DNA from: Tubiluchus corallicola
Lineage: Eukaryota > Priapulida > Priapulimorpha > Priapulimorphida > Tubiluchidae
Length of the DNA stretch: 64,000 nt
Direction of reading: 5' to 3'
Assembly (NCBI GenBank): GCA_030141605.1
Contig: JAQGDQ010000079.1
Span: 620,001-684,000 of the forward strand
Shown: one piece after another, positions 1 through 13,900 of the stretch
Layout: each line of letters opens with the position of its first letter
Position numbering within the stretch: position 1 is the stretch's first letter
Program-made: the position numbers and the translations under genes
The notes under the pieces: generated by a model
What the model was told of the DNA's origin: nothing
The model's input: the letters and a program-made list of their open reading frames with translations, nothing else
Database searches by the model: none

Positions 1-304
1 ATGCAAAAAAAAACAACATACTACCTAGTCTTAGTGACTTAGCCAATAAAAGGCCTTTAAATCTCTGTTTTAACTGAAAAATGGTAGAAGGTGTGTGTAA
101 GGTCCCTTCCGTTTACATATAAATGATGACGGTATGACTTGCTTCACAGCATCACCAGCATAATGATGATTTAAATACAGAAATTCACAGAACTGTAGAC
201 TGGCAATTCCTTCACAGAAAGGTTTTTTGTCAGCGAAGGACACAGCTACAAATACAGTAAAGCAAAATACTGTCAGGCTCATGTAAATGAGCTATTGTTA
301 ATTT

Positions 305-310
305 TTTATT
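305..310 (-). promoter_or_regulatory. AATAAA polyadenylation signal of MRPL20
   Basis: A canonical AATAAA on the minus strand lies about 28 bases beyond the MRPL20 stop codon. It would give a very short 3' UTR. Transcript ends are not known, and a longer UTR running towards base 1 is possible. Confidence 0.5.
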
Positions 311-337
311 ACACTCACTGAAGAGACAGTGGCTGTG

Positions 338-3300
338 CTATAGCATTCCTCGCGTGAAGACATATTTGGGAGGATTTTTAACACCATAACTAATTCCTTG
401 CTCTACTGCCCTCGCTTTACATAAATCCACCAAACTCTGAAACACAAAAACTGGCAATCATATAATACATGCTAAAAATGGCTGATTTTTTTACTTTCAA
501 TTGATTATTTAAAAGAGTAACCAATACCAACAATTATATATCTACTTAGTTCTGTGAGTCTTATTAAAAAAAGAGTTACTAATTTGTTGGGTGGCTCACA
601 AAAATACTGAATTTAATGTTTAATAACTCCAAAGGTTTGAATAGAATTCACATGAAGTTTCAACACATTAATAGAAGACTGCAATCTATAACTGCTATAG
701 GGTAGAAAGCTCAGATGTTAAATTTTTCTTACAATTCTAAAATTAAAGAAACATCATACGTGCCATGATCACTGGACAAAAATAACTTGCCAGTGACAAG
801 ACATTGATATTAAGTCCAATCTTTACTTAACACGTGGTTAATGTTTTTCATACACTTCTAGCATGCCCCAAGCCAGAAAACTGTAGTTTTATCTAGCATT
901 CGAAGGCATGGCCAACTACATCTTCTCTCAATGAGGTAAACAGTCAGAATTAGTACGGCATACGAAACTATCCACAACAAATACTGACTTAGGAAGTGGC
1001 AAACATATCAGTATAGTTTAACTTCGAGCTCAAGCAAGCAAACTTGTTCAATGAGAGAAACATTTCTGGTGATATCGTGCCATGCTTTCTTAATTTCTCT
1101 TTTGCAGTAAATTTGTCTTCCTGACTGTCTGATTAAATGACTCCCATTTTATTGATCCAGAAAGTTCTTGTAATGCATTACGAACCGGCATGGAAAAACA
1201 AGGTGATACACGGTATTTTTAGCAGCTTACTACAAAAAGTAAGCCTAGGCACGTCTTACCTTGAATGTCCTAGGTTCGTGAATGGCTAATGAAGCTAATG
1301 TTGGTCTGTTTAATGCTATGTTCATCTGGAAAAAATAACAATAACCACACACTTGATTTGTTGACTAGTTGTTAATGAAATTTACAAATTTTGTTGTTAA
1401 TTTCCTAAGGATCATTTCGGAATTCATTTACCTTTGTCAGATTAGAAATAAAGTGAGTGTATTCCATGCCATGCTCCATAGTAGCAGAATGAATTCGTAA
1501 AATATGTAGCTGAAAACAAAATATGCAGAATTACATTGATATTGCAATTCAGTTTATCATATCGTAATCATAACATTATTATCGTTATCATAAAAGGCAT
1601 TTATCATATAGTCCAAAACAGCTTTAGATTTAGTGTCTAAAAAGTTAAGTGTGAAAGTGGATTTAATGAAGAATGGTAAACAATAGCGGCTAGCGTTAGC
1701 GTGTACAAATTTAGCAATTTTTCAATCGGAAATGAGAACAAGCACAATTAACAAAATCTGTCTGTCCCCATTTTTTCAATGCGTAGAGAGAGAATCCTAC
1801 ACAACATTAATTTTGTACAACAACTTGTCAACATTATATAGCAGATTTTTTCTATTACATCGATTTACTTATGTGCCTACGTATGTTTTTTCTGCCCAAT
1901 CTGTACTAAATAGTAATTTTTATTCAAGTCATTTTCATGAATACCCCCATATAACAATGTTTTTATTTTGCAGCTGTTATTCTATTAGCACACACATGCT
2001 GGATGACTGATAAGTAACTGTATCCAACGGCATTATAACAAATGAATTCAACAGGGCTTTTAACAAGCAACAATCAATCTCCTTGTTAAATTTTCTATAA
2101 GAAATATTAACTGCATATATTTTAGTCAAATATATTTGTATTTTGTCTATTTTCTTTCAAATTTTTGTCTTTTAAAACAGTTTACTTAGTGCACGAATAA
2201 GTGCAGCAGTTCAAATTTAGCATGCGCCAGCAAGAATGACATTAACATGGCAGTATATCCTCAATCCTCGTAAAAACAAAAGAGTGAAAACTTTTTGTGA
2301 TTTAGTGGTGAGATGCTTCTTAGACAATCAAATTATTTTCAACAGCATTGCAAAACATTCCAATTTTGTGTAAGCGGGCAATGCTAATTGCGTACATCGA
2401 TTAAAAAATATACAAGGTTTCACTAATACGGAGATGTAAATTAGGCAAGCTTAGCTTACCGGCCACGGGGACGGGTGTACAAATGACTTCTGCCTGTCTT
2501 CGGGCAGATTTACCAGAACTCCCATGACAACCAGCATTAAAAGTGCACGTTAAACTACAGTGTAGTACAAGTACCTTGAAATCTGAGTTTAAATAAAATG
2601 TCATGATTATCATTGGTACTACCACATCAATCATCATATGTATATGACATCATGAAAAAATAACATTTTTTGTTAATTACTGTAAAGATTTTGCAACAAG
2701 GACAAAATTACCTCTCTCATGTCTTGATGCTTCCTTCGTCGGTGCTTTGTTGAAAATAAAAGACTCCTCTGGAGTGAGCGAATCGCAACACTGTAACAGT
2801 TTCGCCGCCTTCCAAAATCATACTAGAAATTTAAATGATTACAAAATATAACATAGTAATATTGTTATTAACACCTCCAAATATATTAAATATTTTACCT
2901 CCAAAAGAAAAATTAAATTGTGGTAGAAAGAAGACTATATTAATACCAGCCATGATGTAATATTTATAGTCAAACACCATGGTTAAAGCTGTAACTTTAA
3001 ATTATTCTGACAATTCTTAGTCTTCCTTTTCTCCTACTGTTTCTCAGTATGTGCTAAAGCTCATTTTAGCTCAAGATGTGCTAAAACCTTGGCAGTAATT
3101 ATCGACTCTAGTATCTGCACATCACTGCAGATATATTGAATAACCATGTCTTGACTGTCCCACTATACTTAATTTCTTAAAAACCTTTGCAAAATTAAAA
3201 AGTATCTTTCCATTCCTGTGACTGAGACGCCCATACATTCTTTTATAAACAGTCATTTAGAGTATTAGGAACTACGGTGTCCACCATGTGGTAAAGAAGA

Positions 3301-4250
3301 AGACACGACAGTGCATCTACTCAAATGTACAGTGATAAAAATGTGTTACCAGCCAGAGAAGTACATTTTCAACATCTTATTAATTCAGAAGATATACTAA
3401 TTTAGGAAGCAAAGGAAGCAAGAAAGAGAAGAGGTGTCGATTAGAGGCACCAACAGCAAATTACATGGGTGGGAGCAGCACTTATGAAAAGGGCACATTT
3501 CGTTTACCCATATTTCTGTGGCCACGCTAATGACCACATGACTTATATATAAGACAGGGTATATCTAAGGCACCCCAAATGCCTTCTGCCTCTCGCATAT
3601 ACCTTTCAAAATGAATAAAAAACAATAGATGCACATAATTAATGCTACAACTGATATGTGTGCACTTGTACATTGTTGTCATGGTGATACGCAATAATAG
3701 TTTTTGCCCGACACAAACCTGATTTCCAGGAGTCGACCCCTCCCTGTTTATTCACTACTAAATACACATGACCGTTTACATGCTTCCGTAAACTCTTCGG
3801 GGTAATCACGGATAACCACACATTTTTCATCAAAAAGGTAAAGTTCTGCTCCTGCACTGCCCTCCCCCTTGGGAAACGGCAAGGTGCCCCTGGTGTCGAG
3901 CCGGAAATTTAGCCAAAATAATAATCGTTATAAATAGTTTGTAAGTGTTAAAGCTGATTACGTTACTTGTCTTGCACTGTGACATTTATTTGTGCCTACC
4001 TAACCAGATAAAGAGGGCACTTCGGAAACAAACGAAACAACATTAAATATAAACTACCATAGGCCTAAATAAAAATATTGGACAATACAGGGAATATAGG
4101 CTTAGGCAAGCAAAACGAACGATCTACCTTGGTATGCTGAAAAACGCGAGCACGCTTCCACCACTTATCTGGAGGTGGTATATACGAACTTCCTGGACGT
4201 TTGATATTATGCCTCACTCGCATCTGGCGTAACAAAGTCAAAAAGACCAT
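338..4250 (-). CDS. MRPL20: mitochondrial large ribosomal subunit protein L20 (bL20m), complete, 5 exons
   Basis: The coding segments on the minus strand are 4250-4128, 2822-2712, 1509-1432, 1325-1260 and 436-338. All junctions are GT-AG in phase 0, and together they give 158 aa (human MRPL20 is about 149). The protein starts MVFLT as in human. Exon 2 encodes the basic RNA-binding core (FGRRRNCYSVAIRSL then STKHRRRKHQDMRE), which aligns with the human GRKNRCYRLAVRTV...TKARYLKKKNMR stretch. Exons 3 and 4 give LHILRIHSATMEHGMEY and LNRPTLASLAIHEPRTFK, matching human LWINRITAASQEHGLKY and LNRKVLADLAIYEPKTFK. The family binds 23S-type rRNA in the mitochondrial ribosome and helps large-subunit assembly. 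The N-terminus is positively charged, as expected for mitochondrial import. The start is the ATG at 4250; upstream in-frame codons lack an ATG. The gene is divergent to TMEM132. Intron 1 holds a LINE relic. I am very sure of the family. Confidence 0.95.
3265..3480 (+). mobile_element. LINE 3'-end relic (Cys-rich tail)
   Basis: In intron 1 of MRPL20, on the opposite strand, a short frame reads CPPCGKEEDTTVHLLKC. This CxxC...H...C arrangement is typical of the C-terminal zinc knuckle of many non-LTR retrotransposon polyproteins. A similar motif occurs at about 23874-23928. The frame is broken soon after, so this is a decayed fragment. No ends could be defined. Confidence 0.4.
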
Positions 4251-4980
4251 CGTATACTCAACGTGTAACAACCTTTAAGCATAACTTAAATGTAACTATA
4301 ATAGATCATTACTAGAAAAATTTTATAGTTTAATTCAGTTTATAGTTTAGATAAGTTGATAAAAGAACAGAGGACAGCGCCATTTTAAAAAAATAACCTT
4401 TGGTTGCCAGCCGAAACAGCCAGCGTTTGAAAACAAATTTACAGACTGAGACTGGAAATCAAGGGAGTTAAAGTAAATGAAAAAAAAATTACATCTTGTT
4501 AAAAGTGAATCAGGCTAAAATGTTGATAAATATTTTTTTGGTGCAAGGTCTTGAATTCTGCAACGGATAAGTTATTAGTGTTATGCGTCTGGAATTTGAA
4601 TTGAGTGCTATATTTTCAGTAAATGCCCCAATAAAGAAGCCATTTTCCAACACTTTGATGGGCTGTCATCGCGTCAAGTCGTGCTGTTTTTGTTATTATT
4701 ATTGGGAATCATTTAAATTAAAATAATGTGATTCGCCACAAGTAAAGTAGCGCTAGCTACGACCATCATATCTTTATAATTGGAGCGTTGAAGAAGTGTT
4801 GTTTCGGATATTTGTACTTGATTGAATTGCTTGAATATACACGTATTTGATCATGTACTTGGCCATTTCGCTTAAGCAAGCACTTGTCAGATTCGATTTA
4901 CTCTTCTTATGAGATCATGCATTATTGTTGATTCGTAGTGGGTTGCACTTAGCGTGTTTTATCGTTTAGTGAACGTGCCC
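4251..4980. promoter_or_regulatory. shared head-to-head promoter region MRPL20 / TMEM132
   Basis: This gap of about 730 bp separates two divergent start codons. It contains GCCATTTT motifs at 4379-4386 and about 4639-4646, which resemble YY1 sites (GCCAT core). YY1-like motifs near the 5' end are common in ribosomal and mitochondrial-ribosomal gene promoters. I see no convincing TATA box at a sensible spacing for either gene. That it acts bidirectionally is inferred from layout only. Confidence 0.4.
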
Positions 4981-7900
4981 ATGGCTAATTTATTTGGAAA
5001 GACGATGTCACGCTATTTCCGAATTTGTAATTTTTGGTTAGACGGTGTCTTACTCTTAGTCTTCATAACGTTATGGAATGGTATGTTTGTATTACTTTTA
5101 TGGTGTTACTTAACTTGTATTCTTTAAATTTCAGGTCATTTTGAGAGTGATTGAATTTCGTAATTCAATTTTCGACTTCAAGTGCAACTTTTTGCTGGAC
5201 TTACCTAATTAGTGTTCGTGTGGATTACCGGGTACTTCAATCTAGACCTAAATAATAATATAATAAGTAGCAGCTTCCATTATGCAAAGTCTTAGCATAT
5301 TTAGGCTCTATGTATGAATCTTTATCTGTAACCCATTATAACTTTTCTGTAGCATGATATAAAATGACTGGGTATAATGCACATACACTGGCAAAGATTT
5401 GGTTACTGTTGATTAAGTTTTCACAAGTTTATCTTATGTTTTAGGTGCAGCTGCTAAAGATGCTGATGTATCATTAGGAGACTTTGACTCTGGCTTCTTT
5501 CTTAAGCCTTTGTCTGACTACAGGGATAATAAAGTCACACAGTTGGATCGGTTTTTTCTCACAGACCACAATTCTCCTACACTAGTACGAAGTACTTTTG
5601 GTCCATTTGTAGCACACACTTCGGTGCCAAACAGCTTGTTTATCAAAGATTCCACTTTTTCGCAAGACAGTAGATCTCCCATAAGGAAAGTTAACATTGC
5701 CGCCAGCTTACTATCACATCAGATTACAAAGAAAAATCCATCAGTAAAAGTGTTATTTCAAGTGGAAAATGTTAATAATGATGCTGAGGCTGAATTAATT
5801 TGTATTACTGTTCATGTTCGGTATGCCAATGAAGTCGTCAGTGGAACTTGCAATCCTCTTGGAAAGGAAAACGCCTGTGTGGTAGATATCACTTTATTAC
5901 CACACTGGTGGCGCATTGTTGACGATACTTTTCATTCAGATAGTGTGGCTGTTGACTATAGTGTAAATGCTCAGCAAGGTAGCATATGCTTCATTGAAGA
6001 AAAATCTTCTTCAGAAACATTTCTTTCTAATGTGCCTATGTTGAGCTCAAAATTACGTTACGAAGATGTTAAAGAAGACAATGGATTAGTGGTCATGAAT
6101 GTACCAAAGGATACATTGTACCCTGGCAGCAAGTTCTATGTTCCTGTATATCTGAGTGAAAAAGCTGCTAATTTGTCTGTGTACGCTGTCGTTATAAGGT
6201 CAGTATTGCATTTATATACAGGCTATGCATTCACGATGATGACCTAAGCCTACAGAGTAGGGGCAAAATGTTTTTAGCAAAGTTTCATAAAAACTAATAA
6301 TTTTGGAACAAATGTATATATATATATATATATATGTTTTGGATTTAATGTAAATGACATAACTGCTGCATTGTACTATAGAACCATTAATATGGTCAGG
6401 CCTATTTAAAAAAATGTAGAAGAGCTTGTGCGGGACTTCACTATTATAGGTCTGCTTTTTGAGCAGTAGGATATAGGAAAAATTACAGAGGACAAATTAA
6501 AAAATGTGGCCTTTCTAGAATAGGTGTGGGCTTCTGACAAATCTCTGAATTTTTAGATAATCTATACTGTGCCACAACTACAGCCAAAAAACTGGTAGCT
6601 GTTTTGCTAAGTAGTTACAGATATCATAATGACGTAAAGTTTGATTCAATTTGGAATATGTGAATTGCACTGCCTAAATAGATAATAAATAGCAACCACA
6701 AATATGTAAAGTTTAGATATTTGAAATTCACACCAAGATTATTTTAATGTTCTGATTTATAACATTCTGTTTGTTTCTACTAACTATAGAATCACAATGT
6801 TCTAAATTTTCAGAGCTCGTACACGGAATGGCCTGCGAGTCGCTTCTGCACACGCCACCCATCCTGATGACTGGAAGGTTAGCGTAGATCAGAACAGCAA
6901 AAGAACATCTGCCTCTGTAACAGCATTTACCAGGATTAAAACTGAATACATTGATAAAAAGCCTTCCGTCTTAAATGGGTGCGTATGATGTTTATTGCAG
7001 GTTTTTTAACTGTTAATAGTATGATACTTAGTGCACGATTTTCAACAATAGTTAATTTTTGCAGGAACCAGAAATGTGCAGTTGATTTACGTCCCAATTA
7101 TATATTTGGTGGTTAATGGTACATAATCTGTAGAAATATTTGGTTCTAGCGCATTTAATTGAGCTGAATTTTGAAAAGAGTGAGAACTCGCTGACAAAGT
7201 GAATTAAGTGAAATAATGAATGAAATTATTTTTTAAATAAAATAGCTGCTTAAAACATAAACTATTAAGTGATTATTCTATGACTTAGAAAAATTGGGCA
7301 TAGAGCAGTGGTTCCCAACCGGGGGTACGCAACAGCAATGCCAGGGGTACGCAGAAGGTGTGTCAGATCGACACATTTTTTTCTTTCTGTAGCCGGTGAA
7401 AAGTGTAAAATACACCAAGTTGCAGCATCGTGATATTCTTTCTACGTCACACAATATATTTCACAAACAATATAATTCCTGCGCAGTGTGCTAGAAAATA
7501 CTTTTACCCGCCCACGAAAAGCTTATATTTTGTCGCTTTGTTTGTGCTGTACATTTGTTGAAAAATATCAGATGGGGGTACGCTGAAGATCGCCACATTT
7601 AGAAAGGGGTACTTGGCAAGGAAAAGGTTGGGAACCTCTGGCATAGAGGGATACTAATGAAAGAATATATTTTTACATTTTATCAATATTATTTGTAATT
7701 TCAATTGGATGTAGGTCCAAGGCACAGGTGAAAGGTGTATATGTGAATGTAACAGCACAAAAAATCTGGTTGATATATTTACGAAAATTATACCAGGTCA
7801 ATTTTGCTTTGTCCGCTTTTAAAAGATTTGTTCATGAGCTTAGTGTTGATGATGGGTGGTTTTTGCGGAATTATCATTCATGACTCTCATATATTTGGAT

Positions 7901-10900
7901 ACCCATTTCTGCATTTACTATGTAACATTTCTGTAGTTATGACATGTGTGCTACAGCTGCATCATACTGGCAGCTTATAATGACTCGTACAGAGAAAATT
8001 ACTTGTCGGCATGGCAATAGAGCACTGGGCTCTATTTCATGCTAGTTAAACATGTGTTTTTTCTTTAATTCCCGGCTGTCTAGTTAGAAAAATGCCAGTA
8101 TGGGGAATGGTGCAAAAATGTGCTTCACACTCACGAACAGTACTGGTTTCCTGAACAAAAGAGAAAAATTCAAACTATTTAGGATTAAAGCAAAACCATG
8201 TGTATAAGAGGCTCGAGAAAACTTCTCTTCTAATAACTGGACTAGTTTATTAGTTATGTGGATGCAGTTCATTGCCCCTATAGGTTAGTGCTGGCACAAA
8301 AAAACTTTTTTTGCTCAAATATATACATAATATGTTATTTACTGTTCTAGTCTATAAAATGTGCAAGCCCCGCGTACATTGAATGAAAAACGAGCATATT
8401 ACATAACCCAATTCTGGGTTCTTTACACATTAGGTTACCAAAGTTAAAGCCACGGATTGTAGCTATAAAATGGAGTTAAAGGCTATGATTGTTGCGCTTA
8501 ACTATCAGTACTGTGGGCATCAAAGTTCAATTCTGAATCTCAACGATTTCGACTTGCAAGTGTTCTGTTTCAGAGGACATTCGTTTATCTTCAGTGCTAA
8601 AAAGGAAATTTTTCAGGAAATTAAGTCACTCAATAATCTGTTACTGAGCTAAGTAATTGGTACTTGACATTTTTCAACTAGTGATTGGCATCACTGCTTA
8701 TGCCCAGACTGGCTCTACATATGGACAGCTGGACTGTCAAAGAGACCAAATATGATATAAAGTAAAGCTTTAAAGTTCTTTAGAACAAGAGCAACATCCA
8801 TTTCAAGTTGCCGACTGCTAGTGTACAGCAGAAACGTCCGATTTCTCTAATAAAAATGTAATGTAATATAAAGTAATCCAAAATTATTTTTATAGCATTA
8901 ATGTTCAGAATGGAGACTATTAGAATACTGTTGATTAGTTACAAGCAGAAGTACTTTAACAATCCATTCGCAACTCCCTCGCGTGAATCCACTAAATGAT
9001 AGGGTTTTCGTCCATTACATCTATTTTTACACCATACTCTCACGAGCCCTAGCCTAATATGTACTGTGGAACCTTTGGAAGCATAAAGTTTTTATTTGTG
9101 TCCTTGAAAGAGCTTTATCTTGCGCATGTGTATTTTCTCCTACATGTTCAAGCCTTTTAGGTTGTATTAATGGCCATTTTTATGGTACTTTTTACATCTT
9201 GGCGGATAATGGTGATGAAAAAATGGAAAATGTGTTACTCGTTAGCCATGGCCTTGCTGTAAAGGTTGAAAGCAGTCCTCTGCTGGCAATATAAGAAGAT
9301 TTTAATTTGATGGTTAGTATTTATTTGTAGGGCTTGCTTTTACATGATTCTTAAATCAAGAATGTTTATTGATGATTAACATTATAATTGTGCAAATAAT
9401 CCCAAGAGTAACAAATGGTATAAGTAAAACACATATAACAAACTATCGGACCATATCAGTAATGTTTAAAACACTAGTGGATAATCACGTATCTTAAACA
9501 TTTCTCGTTGTGGATTTTCGAATGTGTTTATCTAGCGGAGTGTGTCGGTGTTTAACTCTGCACACTGAAATATTCATGCTTTCGTTAAGTTTCTTTTAGA
9601 TTTTTGTGATGGTTTCCATTCAACTTTGCTGATCATTAGAAACTTGTAGAAAGTTCACATTCACAATCAAATATCTAGTTTAACCTATGGCAAAAAAGAA
9701 CGATTAAAAATTAAGCATTGTGGCCTTGTGGGTGTTTCAAAATACCAGCATTCTGTCTCACCAGCCACCCAGCCACTTAGTTACTATAGGCTTCAGTGCA
9801 TGATAGCCAGATTTTAGCTGCATAAATAACTTAGTTTTTTTGCAAATATATATATATATATATATGCACATTACACATTCATTGCTGCTTTAAAACTTTC
9901 ATCATGCATAGTATTCACTCCCTGTACTGTCAAACATCAGAAGGATACCACTTTACCATTGCACTAAGTATTTTTTTCTAGGTGATGCTAAACTTATAAC
10001 TCTGTTAATGTACTTGTTGCAAATGTCCATATATCATATATAAGATACATGCATTCTGTGGTAGATGTTATATTTTTCAAGAATTGTGGTTTGGCCATGA
10101 CCACCTTTAGTCTTGACACTTGTTTTCAGATATTTTAACTGACATTCTTAAAACTCACACAAGTTACAACCAATTTCTGAGACATTTACCAAAATCAATT
10201 TACCATGAACTTCTTTCACTGTTTGTAGTTACCTAGCTATTAGTCTTTCTTCCTCATAACCCATTAACCATGTTTCTAAGCTATTTTGCTGAATCTTCTG
10301 TTGTAACAAATTTATGGTAAGGCTAATAAACAGATTCTCTTGAATTATGTAAAAGGTTTAGGTCTTATTCTGGTGGTAAATATTTTGGCTGCATTTATGA
10401 GTGAGAAGCACACTTTGAAATGGAATTTAGATCTATGAATTTATTGCTCCTGGCATCAATTTGTTATTAATTTTAAACTGCATCTTTGAGATGGTCTATG
10501 TCATTATAGGCACTAATGCAATAATTTCTAAATTAATACCATTGGTTGTGTGTTGTGCAATTTTGCTATCTACATGATATACGATCACATACAGGTCTAC
10601 TTTTATAAATAAGTTGTTACGAAAGACATCTTCATTATATAAGAGGAAGCTATCACATCAGTTCTTTTAGGGAATCACAGATGCCATTGTTAAAGGTAAA
10701 GTAGTTACTTAATAAATGACAAATAATAAAGATTTCCAAAATCTCATTTTGCATTTCATAAATTTATACTTGTATATTTTTCTTATTACCCATATGCAGC
10801 ACTTGTATTTTTTTGTATACATGTCTAAAATATACATAGGGGTGATGGTGCTTTGTCAGTTATTGATAGACCATAGAAGAAACACAAATAAATAATTAAA

Positions 10901-13900
10901 TAGAATACTTGTCTTTCCTTGCTTGTAATGCGCTAATTTGTGATAAAATTTTGTATTGATTTGCTATCATGTACTAGCTGTTCTTGTAGACAATGACTGA
11001 TTAATCTGTCAATAGATTAACTTATTAATTAGCTGTCTGACTGGTTGGTTGGATTTTTGTTGGTTAGTTAGTTGGTTGATTAATTAATTGATCCAGGTTA
11101 CAGTGTTGTTCTTCTATTTCAGCAGACTTGAACGCCATTATAAAAAAGTGAAATTCTTTCGTAAAACAACTATGCATGACTTCTACAAGTATTATTTTCT
11201 TTGCAGGATTAAGCACATACTAACTTGGGTATTTGAAGTGGACACATCAGCTGATGTAGAAAGCACTCTGAAGATACTATGGAGCATGCAGTTTATCCTA
11301 GACAGCAGGATGACCGCTGTTGAAGTGAAAAAGACGAACGAGGTTACAAAGCTAAAACTGCATTCTGACGAAATAGAAAGTTTGGTACCACTCACAAAGG
11401 TAGATACCATGCTAAGTGGGTATTGTGTTTCAAAATAGAAATGTAATGCATTTAAGAATGGTGCATAAATAGTGACGTTTACAGTTTCATTTTAATATTG
11501 GAAATTCAAACTAAGCCAGTCATATTCTCTGCATGTACTCTATTCTGTTGTATCACATGGTGCCGCCCACAAAAATGTTTCACATAATAATTTTGCTAGT
11601 GATGCCAACTCCTAGTTTAGTAAGTTTGTTTTACATTATTCTTTTCACGTTGAACGTATTTGCAAAAGTGTTTACAAACTCTGATATGTCTTTGTCCTGT
11701 AGTTCACAATGGTAATGATATTTTTTGCTTTCCAGACAAGAAGTATTTTAAACACTGCTGTTCTTGATGGTAGAATTATTCGACAACCATTGAAAGTGTT
11801 CTTGGTGACTAAGGCAGGAAAAGTTTCTGATGTCACAAGTTTGTCAACTTGCTCAAGTAGCAATGAGGACATACTACAGGTTATAATTTTCATGCTTGTA
11901 TTTTTGTGAAGATTTTGTTTAACAGTTGTTAATCCATTTTCCAGTTTTATGCCTTTTTGCTGATTTATGCTGTAGAAGACCAACTTCAGATGCATGATTC
12001 GAAAGGAATATACTGCATAGCCATGTAAATGCTTTTAAATTAATAAAATGGATTTAATAATTTAGTTGACAAACATCTAAATGCAATTGTAATCTAATTA
12101 GTTGTGTTGTGTGCAGAATACCACTCTTGTTTGAAAATATCGTACTATGATTAGTTAATGAGGGTCATGTTTTCTGTTTTTGTCTTTTAGGTCACATCAT
12201 CATGTACTGCTGTTTATTTGGATGGAACAGAAACAGACAGTTCTAATAATGTGACTGTAGTCGTCAAATATGTCCCATATGTTACTAAAGTAGAGAGTGT
12301 CGTCAATGGAACTGTTTTCTTGAAATATGAAGATGCTTATCTCAGCTTTGCAGAATTTCAAGTTTGGTTACCTGAACTTCCACTAGATATCTACCTGTCT
12401 GACTCCAAGCTCAGCCTTATCAAAAGATGGAAGACTGGAGATTATAAAAGGTGAGCACAATATTTGCTCTGTTCAGTAATAAATTTTATAAATAAAAAGT
12501 CTCCATATGCTTGAAAATTCAAAAGATCTACCTTTTGTTGGAACTTTCAAATGAATAATAAAAATAGTAGTAATAGTAGTGGTAGTGGTAGTGGTATTGG
12601 GAGTGGTAGTGGCAGTAATAGTGGTACTGGTAATGGTACCGGCAACACTTTTTTATCTATATTACTGACATAATTGTTTCTTCGGTGGAATTTTTCATCT
12701 TAAATTCACTCCCACAATTGTATGTTAATTGTATAAATTTGTGTCGTCCTTATCACATTACAACAGTAAGAAGAGCGATATATAATGAGCTGCAAAATAC
12801 GATCATAATAAGATCATTTTAAAAATGTTCAAACAGTTACATCAAAAGTAAAAATAGCTCACAACTTTGGATTATAAGTCAATTTTTTTTGTTACAGGCG
12901 TGATGTAGATGTGTCACGTATTTTTGAAAAAAAGCTGCCAGTAAGTGAAGACAAGAGAAATAGTGCTTGCCACTTGAGGCACCAGCAGTCTCGCTATGAA
13001 ATTTATGCCAGGTGAGTATATTTCTCTGTAAAATTCCTCCTTTGGTAGGAAAATTATTGACACGTTCTGTCTAATCATGCACAAAAAGTAACTCTTAGCT
13101 TTCATTTGATTCATATGTATAATTAACTTTTATGGGAAAGTCCGGTTTGTTCATTAGATTTAAGGCAAGGCACAGCAATGTACGAAAGGACAGCTATTTT
13201 TTGAGCAAGAAAGCTTGGCTTAAGATGACATGTTTGCTGAAAGATCAAGTGCGTCTGTCGGACACTACTGTTGCTTCATTGCTAGGTGATGTCATTCATG
13301 GCCAAACTCAAGGTCGTACTGAACTACAGGTATTTTCACCATTGCATATATTATTGTTTGATACTCATTTGTTGTATTTTATTTATTACTTGTTGTGCAT
13401 GAATATGTAATAAATTATGTCTTATCCTGTTCCAGGAGTTTTTATAAATTTATAAATTTTATGTCCCGTTCCAAGGATGTACGCTTAATATGGTCAAGTT
13501 AACCATATTAACCAAGTTGATTCAAGTTAACATGAATTTCTCCACACTGTTCTACTTATATAATAAACTAAGAGCAATTTACGGTTCCCTGCTTTGTTCA
13601 AATTTAAAAACGCTCTGAAATTTTATTCTGAGGCTGTATTTTGGTATATATCGTCATTAATTTATTGAAAACAAAGGCATAGCTTCACTAACTATAGTTT
13701 CCATTTAGGTTGTGAGTCCCATCACTGGACGTGTCATAGGTGCAAGAGAAATTCGGGTGACCACAGACAAGGTTGTCATTGATTCACTTCGTGTGTCCGT
13801 TGTTTCTGGGTTGAATCTAAGTCTGCATTTGGATCCCGATGTCTCTGATAGTTTCATTGCAAGAAGTACTCTTATTCCTACTATGCACTACAGATTTCAG

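Noticed and set aside
70-282. 70-codon ORF with a leader-like hydrophobic start on the minus strand
   Set aside because: It lies just downstream of the MRPL20 stop and poly(A) signal and has no family features or matching splice partner.
2401-2637. GC-richer minus-strand frame (GKSARRQAEVICTPVPVAG) followed by a GTAAGC donor, taken at first for an MRPL20 exon
   Set aside because: MRPL20 exons 2 and 3 join perfectly without it (DMRE to LHIL), and its residues do not fit the family. It may be repeat-derived.
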